From positions 434,001-498,000 of the forward strand of contig NZ_CP008743.1 of NCBI RefSeq assembly GCF_002117145.1: DNA of 64,000 nt, in the 5' to 3' direction. Both the position numbers and the translations under genes were made by a program. Source of the DNA: Candidatus Nucleicultrix amoebiphila FS5 (GTDB lineage: Bacteria; Pseudomonadota; Alphaproteobacteria; Caedimonadales; Nucleicultricaceae). Shown in pieces: positions 35,060 through 43,429 of this stretch. The notes under the pieces were generated by a model. It was not told where the DNA came from and searched no databases. It saw only the letters and a program-made list of their open reading frames with translations. Numbering within the stretch: position 1 is the stretch's first letter; each line of letters starts with the position of its first letter.

Positions 35060-35662
35060 TTAATCTGGTTTCTTTGTCTCAGAAGCAGGAAGTTGAGAAT
35101 CTTTTGGTTTCGTTTCCGCAGGAGATTTTGCTGCAGCAGCCTTGTTTGCGGCTTCAACGAGTTTTGCGCCTTGCAGTTTAAGCGGTTCAGTTGAGGATTG
35201 AAGAGAGGATGAGGATGTTTCTTTTGACACTGTCGCTGTCTTTGTTTTCTCTTCAATCTTTTTCATGTCTTCTTTAGGAGACTCTACCTTCTTCTTTTTT
35301 TTCTTCTTTTTAGTTTTTTTAATTTCAGGGTCCTCGACAACTCCTCCACCTCTTTCTCCATGCGCAATTGGTGCGCTAGGAGTTACGGCTGACAGGGATG
35401 GGGAAACCTCTATTTCTGCTTCAGGTTCTGGACCATAATACCCCTCAAGACGATTACGCCCTCCCTTAAGAGGAGAACTATAACAATCACGACCAGCTAA
35501 GGTTTTATAGCAATAAAGTGGTTGAGGACGATATTCAGCTGGAGGTCTTGCCCAACCTGATTCAATAATGTCTTCAGAGCTCCTCCATCGCCCTGCATCA
35601 CATGCACTCAGAGTAAGAATAACGCTCGTTGATAAAATCCATGACCCCAGATTTTTAATCAT
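35060..35662 (-). CDS. Lipoprotein with lysine-rich, low-complexity tail
   Basis: A 200-residue lipoprotein with signal 'STSVILTLSAC'. Residues ~50-65 hold 'PLYCYKTLAGRDCYSSPL', a short motif seen in small lipoproteins of several alphaproteobacteria. After residue 110 the sequence is low complexity, with a run of about ten lysines, then E/K/S/T/A-rich stretches ending in LPASETKKPD. The disordered tail could cross the periplasm or bind a polyanion; that is inference. Function unknown. Confidence 0.7.
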   Translation of the reverse strand: MIKNLGSWILSTSVILTLSACDAGRWRSSEDIIESGWARPPAEYRPQPLYCYKTLAGRDCYSSPLKGGRNRLEGYYGPEPEAEIEVSPSLSAVTPSAPIAHGERGGGVVEDPEIKKTKKKKKKKKVESPKEDMKKIEEKTKTATVSKETSSSSLQSSTEPLKLQGAKLVEAANKAAAAKSPAETKPKDSQLPASETKKPD

Positions 35663-35786
35663 TGTTGCTCCCTATTTTTAGTATTTCTTATTTTCTAAAG
35701 GATGAACGTTTCAACATAAAAACACAATACTTGAGTTTCATTATTGCTTTTGCGATGATGAAGCTGAACATTTTAGAGGAATACCT

Positions 35787-36335
35787 ATGAAGTCGATCAT
35801 ATTACTGACCACAAGCTTACTCTTGATAACAGGAACCCTTAATCCTTTGAATTCCGCCGATCCGAATGATTTAAAAAAGCTGGAAAAAATTCTGCCAAAG
35901 CGTCCTAAAATCCTAGATTTATCCAATGCGGATCTGCGCAATTATAATTTAGAACATGTTGATCTTCGTCGAGCAAATTTACAAAATGCCAACCTTTCAG
36001 GCATGGTTTTGGATAATCTTAAACTTGATGGCGCTGATTTAAGAGGTGCCAACTTCACGGATGCTAATCTTAAAAGTGTCTCCTTAAGAGATGCAAAGCT
36101 TCAAGGAGCGATTCTTAATAACGCTACGATTGTCTACTCGACTTTTGTTAATGCCCGCATGGAAGGAACGCAACTTAAGGGAACCATTATCGAATCAAGC
36201 AATTTTGAAAGAGCGAATTTAAAAAATGCAATTTTTGATAACAGCCAGATCACTATGTGCAACTTTAAAAATGCAAACTGGGATGGTGCTTCCTTTGAAG
36301 ATATCCAAGAAGATCGCAATAGTTGGTATTGGTAA
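35787..36335 (+). CDS. Exported pentapeptide-repeat protein
   Basis: A 182-residue protein with a signal peptide (LLTTSLLLITGTL) and, from about residue 43 to 175, tandem A(D/N)Lxx pentapeptides such as 'ADLRGANFTDANLKSVSLRD'. Such repeats fold into a right-handed quadrilateral beta-helix, some of which mimic DNA or serve as scaffolds. Here the signal peptide places it in the periplasm or outside. The gene stands alone between a lipoprotein gene and a tRNA. Role unknown. Confidence 0.8.
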   Translation: MKSIILLTTSLLLITGTLNPLNSADPNDLKKLEKILPKRPKILDLSNADLRNYNLEHVDLRRANLQNANLSGMVLDNLKLDGADLRGANFTDANLKSVSLRDAKLQGAILNNATIVYSTFVNARMEGTQLKGTIIESSNFERANLKNAIFDNSQITMCNFKNANWDGASFEDIQEDRNSWYW

Positions 36336-36342
36336 AGATCTT

Positions 36343-36419
36343 TGGTAGCGGAGGAGGGACTCGAACCCCCGACACGCGGATTATGATTCCGCTGCTCTAA
36401 CCAGCTGAGCTACTCCGCC
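36343..36419 (-). tRNA. tRNA-Met (CAT)
   Basis: A 77-nt tRNA read on the minus strand. GGCGGAG pairs with CTCCGCT (G-U at the terminal pair), the D arm holds GCTCAGCTGGTTAGAGC, the anticodon stem is GCGGA/TCCGC with loop ATCATAA (anticodon CAT), and the T arm holds GGGTTCGAGTCCC. CCA is encoded. Pairing at position 1-72 fits an elongator tRNA rather than an initiator. Ile2 (with lysidine) cannot be wholly ruled out. Confidence 0.93.
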
Positions 36420-36553
36420 AAAGCTTGAGTGTGTTTAGCTATACTGATGGTGATTCTGACTGTCAAGGCGCAATTCGTTCAAAAATCAAACCTTTATTTC
36501 TAGACATAAGTCAAAGACCTCCCCCTCTGGGAGAGGTCTTTAACTATGTATAT

Positions 36554-36580
36554 AAAAAACGCGGACCCAAAGGATCCGCG
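36554..36580 (-). terminator. Terminator of the downstream-read lipoprotein gene
   Basis: On the minus strand the stem CGCGGA/TCCGCG (36575-36580 with 36560-36565) is followed by six T (36559-36554). It lies about 25 bases after the stop codon of a small lipoprotein gene. A second hairpin (AAAGACCTC/GAGGTCTTT, about 36511-36541) lies just beyond it. Confidence 0.8.
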
Positions 36581-36605
36581 TTTAAACTGTACAAACTCGA
36601 AGTGA

Positions 36606-36887
36606 TTAGTCGAGGTTACCAGAACTTCCAGAACCACGCTCTGGAGCATCGCCCTCTTCCGCACCTGGATAGTCAACAGCTTTTGGATTGATGCCAACTT
36701 TGCCAGCTGTATCAGAGAATGCTTGACTGGATCTTACACGATCCATGCACGCACGATACTCACGTGAATTTGTTGAATAGTGCTTCATGCAATCTTCACT
36801 CCAATTCATTCTCTCATGGCGTGCCGTGCAACCACTTACTACTACAAGTGCACCAACTGCTGTCGCTAACAATAATTGTGATTTCAT
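36606..36887 (-). CDS. Small lipoprotein
   Basis: A 93-residue lipoprotein from ATG 36887 with lipobox VVVSGC. A GTG start at 36899 would lie within the ribosome site. The mature protein has two cysteines (in EDCMKHY and RACMDRV) spaced 13 apart, then a disordered acidic, glycine/serine-rich tail ending SGNLD. No known family. It has its own strong terminator. Confidence 0.7.
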   Translation of the reverse strand: MKSQLLLATAVGALVVVSGCTARHERMNWSEDCMKHYSTNSREYRACMDRVRSSQAFSDTAGKVGINPKAVDYPGAEEGDAPERGSGSSGNLD

Positions 36888-37033
36888 ATTAATCCCCACT
36901 TTTATAATTAAAAACTCTTATTACGTTACCAACGTAAGGGACTTCCAATACCCTTGTCAATAAAGCGCCTTGAGCTGATTCTTACTTATTTCAAACTAGT
37001 GCTTTAAAGACACACTTTTTTTAACTAAAAATT

Positions 37034-37183
37034 TTAACCTCGCCGTCGCTCAGTACGTCTTTCTTTATACAACCAACGACTTCCTTTGTAGCTACTATCT
37101 GGTTCCCAAGTATTCTCGCGGCTCAATCCAGCCTCACAACCACATAAACCCAACAATGCGACAACAATCAACAAACGATACAT
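37034..37183 (-). CDS. Very small lipoprotein
   Basis: Starts at ATG 37183 with GGGAG eight bases upstream, and encodes 49 residues. The first 17 are a lipoprotein signal (LLIVVALLGLCGC); the mature part is about 33 residues, basic at the end (RRTERRRG). Such tiny basic lipoproteins are usual in proteobacteria and rarely have a known role. The ORF could be extended to 37231 but without a better ribosome site. Confidence 0.6.
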   Translation of the reverse strand: MYRLLIVVALLGLCGCEAGLSRENTWEPDSSYKGSRWLYKERRTERRRG

Positions 37184-37255
37184 TTTTTTATCTCCCACAG
37201 TGAGTATGTGAAAAGAGAGATAAAAGGTCAATACTAATGACGCTTTTTCTTCGTC

Positions 37256-37759
37256 TTAAGATCGGGACATAACCTTATTATAAAGCTCAATAATTTGAAC
37301 TTTATCTTTTTGATATTCATCCCACACACTTTGTCCCCAACGCTTAACAAATGATTGATGACAAGTTGCATTGGAAGCATTCGCAACATCATGGACCGTA
37401 AGCCACTGAGGATTTTTCTTTTGTACAACCAAAGGCCAATCCTTTTTCTCTTCAGTCGCCAAGCGCAGAAAATGTAAAATTTCTTGGATCTTCTTTTGCT
37501 GATCAAACATCAAATATAGAGCGATGATGTGCACATTTGCCGATTGACGCGCACGACGATCAGTTTGGTCACCAATGTGTTGTGCCGCATAAGAATCAAC
37601 CGTGATTCGATGTACTATAAAATAATCAGGATCAGTGAATTCCTTGGCAAGAATATCTGTATAAATCTGCCAACATCCACTATGAGCACCAAGGTAGGGG
37701 TGTGTTTGAATAGAACTGGCCTCAAAAGTGCCTAAGCAACCACGACAGGTTTCAACCAT
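37256..37759 (-). CDS. DUF5946-type protein
   Basis: A 167-residue cytoplasmic protein. The N-terminus has a CxxC-like pair (ETCRGCLG) and 'HPYLGAHSGCWQIYTDIL', followed by 'FTDPDYFIVHRITVDSYAAQH', which is the hallmark pattern of the uncharacterised DUF5946 family. The cysteines and histidines suggest metal binding, not proven. It lies between small lipoprotein genes and fructose-bisphosphate aldolase on the same strand. Function unknown. Confidence 0.75.
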   Translation of the reverse strand: MVETCRGCLGTFEASSIQTHPYLGAHSGCWQIYTDILAKEFTDPDYFIVHRITVDSYAAQHIGDQTDRRARQSANVHIIALYLMFDQQKKIQEILHFLRLATEEKKDWPLVVQKKNPQWLTVHDVANASNATCHQSFVKRWGQSVWDEYQKDKVQIIELYNKVMSRS

Positions 37760-37785
37760 GCGTCACACAGAGGCGTGTTGAGAAT

Positions 37786-38721
37786 TTAAGGTCTCTCTTT
37801 ATAAATCGCCACCAACTGATCCAACATTTTAAGAGCTTCTTCATAGGGACGTTGAAAACAATTGCGACCAATGATTGATCCATGGCCTCCCCCTTCGCGA
37901 ATGGCTTTGGCATCATTATAAACCCCGTCTAAATCCTTTGTTTCCCCACCTGAGAAAACAACCAACCGACGTCCATTGAAAGTAGATTTCATCACATGAT
38001 GCACGCGAGCACTTAAAGAATCGACCGCTATATTGTTGGTTTGATAAACTTTTTTACTTTCTTCAAATTCAATATGGCTACTAGGAAGCTTTACTTTAAT
38101 CACATGAGCACCTAACAAAGCCGCCATGTGAGCACCATAAGAAACCACATCAATCGCTGTCTCTCCATCTTTGGACATGTTACCGCGCGGGTAGGACCAG
38201 ATGATAACGCCCAGACCATAAGACTTTGCTTCCTCGCTGATATTGCGAATTTCTTCCATCATGGCATAGGTATTGTCTGATCCAGGATAAATTGTAAATC
38301 CTACAGCAACGCACCCTAAACGTAAGGCATCTCGGATAGTGGCAGTAATAGCTTGATCTGATTCTAAAGGAACCTTGGCAAACCGCGTAAGAGAGTTTCC
38401 ACTATTCATTTTAAGAATTAAGGGGACGGCGCCTGCATAACTATTGGCACCAGCTTCAAGCATCCCTAAAGGAGCCGCATAAGCAGAAACGCCACCTTCT
38501 ATAGCTAATTTAAAAAAATAATGGGGATCATAAGCATCACTGTTCATTGAAAAACTACGATCTGGCCCGTGTTCAAATCCTTGATCCACAGGTAGAATGA
38601 CCATTTTACCGGTATTTCCCAAACGACCATGGGTCAAAAGCCGCGCAAGATTTGTCTTCGTGCCGGGATTGTCACTTTCATAATTTTGTAAGATCTTTTG
38701 AACAACGCGTGAAATTTTCAT
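37786..38721 (-). CDS. Class I fructose-bisphosphate aldolase (FbaB/DhnA type)
   Basis: A 311-residue Schiff-base aldolase of the archaeal/DhnA type, which cleaves or forms fructose-1,6-bisphosphate. 'MVILPVDQGFEHGP' opens the barrel, 'HVIKVKLPSS' contains the candidate Schiff-base lysine and 'LVVFSGGETKD' plus 'SIIGRNCFQRP' form the phosphate site. I set the start at ATG 38721; a longer frame to 38844 runs into the tRNA-Pro gene and is artefactual. With the sugar-phosphate permease it suggests use of host hexose phosphates, or gluconeogenesis. Confidence 0.9.
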   Translation of the reverse strand: MKISRVVQKILQNYESDNPGTKTNLARLLTHGRLGNTGKMVILPVDQGFEHGPDRSFSMNSDAYDPHYFFKLAIEGGVSAYAAPLGMLEAGANSYAGAVPLILKMNSGNSLTRFAKVPLESDQAITATIRDALRLGCVAVGFTIYPGSDNTYAMMEEIRNISEEAKSYGLGVIIWSYPRGNMSKDGETAIDVVSYGAHMAALLGAHVIKVKLPSSHIEFEESKKVYQTNNIAVDSLSARVHHVMKSTFNGRRLVVFSGGETKDLDGVYNDAKAIREGGGHGSIIGRNCFQRPYEEALKMLDQLVAIYKERP

Positions 38722-38807
38722 GCTAGGACCCCATAGTTTTTTTTCATGAGTACACGATGCGGATGAGTTCTGCAATGGATTTTGCGTGAAAAAGTATTTA
38801 AGAAAAA

Positions 38808-38884
38808 TGGTCGGAGTGGCGGGATTTGAACCCACGGCCCCCACACCCCCAGCGTGGTGCGCTACCAGACTGCGCTACACTCCG
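38808..38884 (-). tRNA. tRNA-Pro (GGG)
   Basis: A 77-nt tRNA on the minus strand. The acceptor stem is CGGAGTG/CACTCCG, the D arm GCGCAGTCTGGTAGCGC, and the anticodon arm CCACG-CTGGGGG-TGTGG with anticodon GGG. The T arm contains GGGTTCAAATCCC, and the CCA end is encoded. It lies between fructose-bisphosphate aldolase and the F0 operon. Confidence 0.95.
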
Positions 38885-39018
38885 AACAAGCGGGACTATA
38901 ATGTTTGAAGAATTGCAACGCAAGCCTTTTCTCCCCAAACAAATGAATGCTAAACAATTGACGAAAAGCAGCCCAGTCGTTATGATTTCTTAAAATTAAT
39001 AATGACGTTGGGTGTGCA

Positions 39019-39741
39019 GTGAAAAATCCCTTAGACCAATTTGCCATCAAAAAAATTATTCCTCTAGAACTTTTTGGGTATGACATTTCTTTTACCAATG
39101 CTTCTTTGATGATGGTACTTGGCACTCTTGGTTTAATTGCTTTTCAAGCTATAGCATTGCGTCGTCGTACTCTGATTCCCCAGCGCCTCCAGGCCTTTTA
39201 TGAAGTCATCTATGACTTTACTTCGGGACTGTTAAAGGATACAGCAGGCGAAGAAGCGATGCGCTATTTCCCTCTCATTTTTTCTCTTTTTACATTTGTG
39301 CTCTTAGGCAACATGATGGGAATGGTTCCGTATTCTTTCACCTTTACAAGTCATATTATCGTCACCTTTAGTCTCGCTCTTCTGGTATTTATTTTTGTGA
39401 CTATGGTGGGGCTACTCCGTCATGGCTGGCATTTTTTCAGGCTCTTCTTTCCCGAAGGCATCCCCATTGGTGTTGCTCCGATCCTCATTCCCATTGAAAT
39501 TATCACTTATTTTATGCGGCCGGTAACGCTTGGAATTCGTTTATGCGCTAACATGTTGGCGGGACACGTACTCTTAAAAATGTTTGCCGCTTTTACAATT
39601 AGCCTTGGAATTGCAGGGGTTTTTCCCCTTGCCTTTAACGTATTGTTCACAGCTTTCGAATTTTTTGTGGCTTTTCTTCAAGCGTACATTTTTGCAATTT
39701 TAACGTGTGTTTATCTGAATGATGCTCTTCACCTTCACTAA
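39019..39741 (+). CDS. atpB: ATP synthase F0 subunit a
   Basis: A 240-residue subunit a with five to six membrane helices and proton half-channels. The stator segment 'VTLGIRLCANMLAGHVLLKM' contains the essential arginine, and 'FEFFVAFLQAYIFAILTCVY' is the usual C-terminal helix. The start is GTG 39019. It is the first gene of an F0 operon (a-c-b'-b), separate from the F1 genes, as is usual for alphaproteobacteria. No atpI precedes it. Confidence 0.96.
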   Translation: MKNPLDQFAIKKIIPLELFGYDISFTNASLMMVLGTLGLIAFQAIALRRRTLIPQRLQAFYEVIYDFTSGLLKDTAGEEAMRYFPLIFSLFTFVLLGNMMGMVPYSFTFTSHIIVTFSLALLVFIFVTMVGLLRHGWHFFRLFFPEGIPIGVAPILIPIEIITYFMRPVTLGIRLCANMLAGHVLLKMFAAFTISLGIAGVFPLAFNVLFTAFEFFVAFLQAYIFAILTCVYLNDALHLH

Positions 39742-39806
39742 AATTAAGTGTAAGAATAATCATTGATAAAAAATATTAAACAAACTAAAGAAGGGAACTT
39801 TTTAAG

Positions 39807-40031
39807 ATGGAAGTAGAAGCTGCAAAAGTATTAGGTGCTGGTCTAGCTGTGATGGGCGTCTTTGGTGCTGGTATCGGTATCGGTAACGTGTTTTCAAGCT
39901 CTATTAGTTCCATTGCGCGTAATCCTTCGGCTAAAAAAGAAATTTTCAACATGACGATTATTGGTGCTGCGCTCACAGAAGCGATCGCTATTTTCGCGAT
40001 TGTTGTAGCCTTTGTGATCTTGACGAAATAG
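39807..40031 (+). CDS. atpE: ATP synthase F0 subunit c
   Basis: A 74-residue, two-helix proteolipid. The first helix is the glycine-rich 'GVFGAGIGIGNVFSS'; the polar loop has ARNPSAKK. The second helix holds the proton-binding glutamate in 'GAALTEAIAIFAIVVAF'. AAGGGA precedes the ATG. Rings of this subunit drive rotation. Confidence 0.97.
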   Translation: MEVEAAKVLGAGLAVMGVFGAGIGIGNVFSSSISSIARNPSAKKEIFNMTIIGAALTEAIAIFAIVVAFVILTK

Positions 40032-40058
40032 GCCTTACGACGCCTAGAGAGATAGAGC

Positions 40059-40541
40059 ATGCCTCAATTAGATATTTCAACATACTTTTCCCAACTATTT
40101 TGGTTGGTTCTCTGTTTTGGTGTGCTTTATTACTATTCCTCCCGTTGGGCTCTTCCTCGCCTTATGCAAGTTCTTGAAGAACGTTGGCAAAAGACAGAGG
40201 GCACGCTTCAGCGTTCAAAAAAATTAAGAGCTCAAGCTCAAGATATAAAAGACACCTATGAAGCGCTACTCGCCCAACGTCGGAAAGAAGCTCACCAGGA
40301 AATTGACAAGATTACAAAAGACATTGCATCCGATATCAGCACGCGCCGCCAAACAGTCATTGGTGACATTAAAAATCGGATGCGTATCGAAGAAACACGC
40401 ATCCTCAATAAAAAAAATGAAATTCTCTCCGATGCCAAAGAGATTTCTCAAAGCTTAGCTGAAAATATTGTGAAACAAATGCTTGTTGTAATCATCCCTG
40501 AATCCCAAAAAACGCATTCTCTCAAGAGTAAAAAATCATGA
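40059..40541 (+). CDS. ATP synthase F0 subunit b'
   Basis: A 160-residue peripheral-stalk subunit. One N-terminal helix (FWLVLCFGVLYYYSSRW) anchors it, and a long charged helix ('RAQAQDIKDTYEALLAQRR') pairs with subunit b. Its stop codon overlaps the ATG of the next gene (ATGA). As usual in this class, b' precedes b. Confidence 0.92.
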   Translation: MPQLDISTYFSQLFWLVLCFGVLYYYSSRWALPRLMQVLEERWQKTEGTLQRSKKLRAQAQDIKDTYEALLAQRRKEAHQEIDKITKDIASDISTRRQTVIGDIKNRMRIEETRILNKKNEILSDAKEISQSLAENIVKQMLVVIIPESQKTHSLKSKKS

Positions 40542-41047
40542 TTCATGATCCAAGTTTTTGGTTCCTTATTTCCTTTGTCATTTTTTTTGCCGTCATTGGA
40601 AAAAAAGCCTGGGTCAGTGTTAAAAATGCTCTTGATCAAAAGGCCAAACATATTGAAAAAGATCTGCATGATGCCAAACAGGCTCTTGAAGCAGCGGAAG
40701 CTCTCTTACGAGAGCAAGAAATTTTAAATGAGCAAACAAGTGAAAAAGCTAAAGAGATTTTAAGACATGCCCAATTAGAAGCCACGAGACTTAAAAAACA
40801 AGCCCTGGCTGATTTTGATGAATTCGTAAAAAGTCAGGAGCATCTTTTAGAAGAACGCATCCGTCGTGCTGAAACGCAAGCTCTTCATGATTTAAGAGCG
40901 ACAATCATTGAAGCCAGCTTTGAAGCTGCAACCATCGCTCTTAAAAAGAACCTCACGCCCGCAGCTTCAGAAAAGCTTTCCGATGAGCTTCTTGCTTCTC
41001 TCTCATCTTCAAAAGAGTTCAGCAAATTTCTGAAGAATGACGTCTAA
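40538..41047 (+). CDS. atpF: ATP synthase F0 subunit b
   Basis: A 169-residue peripheral-stalk subunit with one N-terminal membrane helix (FWFLISFVIFFAVIGKKAW) and a long coiled-coil arm. 'DAKQALEAAEALLREQE' and 'ATRLKKQALADFDEFVKSQE' are of the expected kind. It is translationally coupled to b', and followed after 12 bases by a Tlc-type transporter gene, so the latter is probably part of the same transcript. Confidence 0.92.
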   Translation: MIHDPSFWFLISFVIFFAVIGKKAWVSVKNALDQKAKHIEKDLHDAKQALEAAEALLREQEILNEQTSEKAKEILRHAQLEATRLKKQALADFDEFVKSQEHLLEERIRRAETQALHDLRATIIEASFEAATIALKKNLTPAASEKLSDELLASLSSSKEFSKFLKNDV

Positions 41048-41059
41048 CCGGAATCAACG

Positions 41060-42400
41060 ATGAATTTTTTTTCATCACTCAAAGCACACTCCCGCTCCCA
41101 TATCGGGATTTTTCTTCTATCGCTAATCTTTTTGATTTCTGCCTTCAACTACGCATTGATAAGAGATACTAAAGATGCATTATTGCTGACTCAGCCAGGA
41201 AGCAGCGCTGAAACAATCGCAACTTTAAAATCCTTGTCTTCCTGGGTTCAAAGTGGATTCTTTGTGGTGTGCGTAGGGTTGTTTTATAAAACGCAAAAAC
41301 TTCCCTTAATAACATTGAGTCTCATGGGAGTAACATTGCTGGGTGGAGCGCTCACCCTATTGCTAGCCCTGCTAAACCAGGGGGGCGATACTCTGATTTT
41401 TATCAAAATTTTTTATATCATTGCTTCCCTATGGGGAGGATTTATTTTTGGCTTTTTACTCTTTGCTCTCGCCAATAGTCTTTTTAATGTAACCCAAGCA
41501 CGTTATGCGTATCCATTAATTTTGATTATGATTAACCTCGGAGGATTCTTAGGAGGCTATTCTTTTCTTTTAAGGTCACAAAATGCAATCGATGCTGATT
41601 TACAGGCAGGGCTTGCAAAGATGCTTTCTCCGACGATGGTTCTCTCTTTTATTTTTCTTTGTCTCTGTTTTTATGGCCTCAATCGCTTTCCAATTCCTTT
41701 GCTTGAGAAAAAGCCAAGCAAAGCACTCTCTTTAAAAGTGTCAGAGCAAGTAAAATATCTATTCTGGATTGGTCTTATTCTTGTGAGTGTCACCCTGTTA
41801 ACCACCTTAATTTCTCTCTATTTCAAAACAGAACTAAGAAGGGTTTTCATGGATGCAACAAGCTATTCAGATTTTGTGGGAGAATATGCACGTCTTTCCG
41901 GTCTTTATATGACGTACGGTAGTATTCCCGCTTTATTCATTCTTTGGATTTTACCCTGGCGTTTTAGTGCGCTTCTTGGTCCGATTTTGACGATTCTTGG
42001 TCTCGGAGTAGTTCTCCTTATTCATCAACATCCTTCTGTTTTAGAAAGATTTTTATCACCTGAAACACTAGAGACCGCTCAAATATTTTTCTGGTCAACA
42101 GCGTTTTTTAATATCTTATTAGGGACGATTAAGGGCACTCTGTTTCGTGTTACCACAGAAATGCTTTATATCCCCCTCCCCTCACATACCAAGTTTTTTA
42201 GCAAAGGAGTCATTGATCTTTTCTTAATCCAAGGGGTGACTGCCTTGATTCCTGTATGGTTAAGTCTTAATCCAACACTCTTAAGTAATCCAGAATCAAG
42301 TGTTGTTCTCTATGGAGCGTTGATCATGTCTGTTATGTGGTTCGGAAGTGTGTTGATCATAGCCCCAACTTTCAAAAAGCTAGAGACTGCAAAAGCATAA
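41060..42400 (+). CDS. Divergent nucleotide translocase (Tlc/NTT family) in the F0 operon
   Basis: A 446-residue inner-membrane protein with about twelve hydrophobic segments. The N-terminus has the family motif 'NYALIRDTKDALLLT', equivalent to 'NYTILRDVKDALVVT' of the canonical Tlc at 46.8 kb. Later 'TEMLYIPLPSHTKFFSKGVID' corresponds to 'KEMAYIPLDQESKVKGKAAVD' in that protein. It is 60 residues shorter and has diverged in the pore motifs. Twelve bases separate it from atpF. Family members exchange ATP/ADP or import nucleotides or NAD; the specificity of this one is unknown. Confidence 0.85.
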   Translation: MNFFSSLKAHSRSHIGIFLLSLIFLISAFNYALIRDTKDALLLTQPGSSAETIATLKSLSSWVQSGFFVVCVGLFYKTQKLPLITLSLMGVTLLGGALTLLLALLNQGGDTLIFIKIFYIIASLWGGFIFGFLLFALANSLFNVTQARYAYPLILIMINLGGFLGGYSFLLRSQNAIDADLQAGLAKMLSPTMVLSFIFLCLCFYGLNRFPIPLLEKKPSKALSLKVSEQVKYLFWIGLILVSVTLLTTLISLYFKTELRRVFMDATSYSDFVGEYARLSGLYMTYGSIPALFILWILPWRFSALLGPILTILGLGVVLLIHQHPSVLERFLSPETLETAQIFFWSTAFFNILLGTIKGTLFRVTTEMLYIPLPSHTKFFSKGVIDLFLIQGVTALIPVWLSLNPTLLSNPESSVVLYGALIMSVMWFGSVLIIAPTFKKLETAKA

Positions 42401-42703
42401 CACTATCCTTTCTTGCAAACAGACATCGGCATGATAAACAAGGATACAAAATTTTCAAAAAAGTCATGCGTTAGAGACAAAAAAGATAGGCAAAATTTCT
42501 GACTAAGCACTAAAGATACATGTCTCCTTTTAGACAAAATTGCATCCTCCCCTTTCCTTACAAGCATTGTTTATTTTTCATAATCCGTTCATTTTTATAT
42601 ATTTTTTTATCTTCTCAGATCACATTTTCTTATTTTTATAGATTGACAAAAAGTAATTAAAATTTTAATTAAAATTTCCCAAACTGATAAGAAAGAGGAT
42701 GCC
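42401..42703. other. AT-rich intergenic region
   Basis: About 300 bases between two rightward genes. The distal part is an AT-rich stretch with self-complementary AATTAAAATTTTAATT-type repeats around 42656-42680 just before the next gene's ribosome site, probably its promoter zone. No open frame with a ribosome site and no terminator-like hairpin was found. Confidence 0.4.
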
Positions 42704-43267
42704 TTGTTAAAACCTTTATTTATGCTATTGATAACATCAACATTTTCCCTTACGTCATTAAATGCTAGCAAATTTCCAGAGAGTGAAGAAGATAAAACTG
42801 AAAAACATCTGCAAGCGCACGATCATTATGAGGCCCAAGACGACGAAGACGATCTATACGAATTCTATCAAGGAGCCGATGACGGAAATGGTAATTATCA
42901 AGCTGTTCTGCCTCTCTATGAAGTAAATTCACTCCAGGATATGACTCAAGAAGAGTTAATCGCTTTTATGCGCTGTGATGAAAAAATTGATTGGTCTCAG
43001 TTTGATCATGTCGTCCATCAAAAAGATGCGACACCCCTTTCAATGACGTTAGGCAACATTCAAACCTCTCTCTCTATTTTTGAATCTTACGCATTCGAAG
43101 ATTTGTTCGCTCCTTTCATACCACAAATAAAAGAAGAGCCGTCTCAACAAGACGAAAATCTCCCTCAACAAACAAAGCAATTTAATTGTATCGAGAAAAG
43201 CCCGATAAAGTCCCCTAAGAAATCGGTGCTGTCTCCTTACAATTTAAATAAAGAGCGGATCGATTAA
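42704..43267 (+). CDS. Exported acidic protein with SP-rich basic tail
   Basis: A 187-residue protein starting at TTG 42704 with AAGAGG upstream (an ATG at 42699 is out of frame and stops at once). The signal peptide is FMLLITSTFSLTSLNA. The mature N-terminal half is very acidic (YEAQDDEDDLYEFYQ), and the C-terminus turns basic with three SP motifs ('IEKSPIKSPKKSVLSPYN'). A similar SP/TP-rich basic tail ends the secreted protein at 52.5 kb. No family recognised; a host-interaction role is inference. Confidence 0.6.
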   Translation: MLKPLFMLLITSTFSLTSLNASKFPESEEDKTEKHLQAHDHYEAQDDEDDLYEFYQGADDGNGNYQAVLPLYEVNSLQDMTQEELIAFMRCDEKIDWSQFDHVVHQKDATPLSMTLGNIQTSLSIFESYAFEDLFAPFIPQIKEEPSQQDENLPQQTKQFNCIEKSPIKSPKKSVLSPYNLNKERID

Positions 43268-43429
43268 GTCTTTGTATAGGAAGGGCGTTATAATCAGGCG
43301 TCCTTTCTTAATTTTAAGCTATATACTGTACGTCTAAAAACTTTTTAAACGCCTCTCTTCAATATGCGTTGGCTTATGTAAATATTGAGTCTCTGGATTA
43401 AAGGCCCTCGCAAAAAAGGTTAGCAACAC

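Noticed and set aside
36425-36691. Rightward 88-codon frame over the tRNA and terminator region
   Set aside because: It is antisense to a real lipoprotein gene and spans a terminator.
38722-38844. Extension of the fructose-bisphosphate aldolase frame to 38844
   Set aside because: The extra residues are translated from the 3' part of the tRNA-Pro gene; the family starts at the internal ATG 38721.
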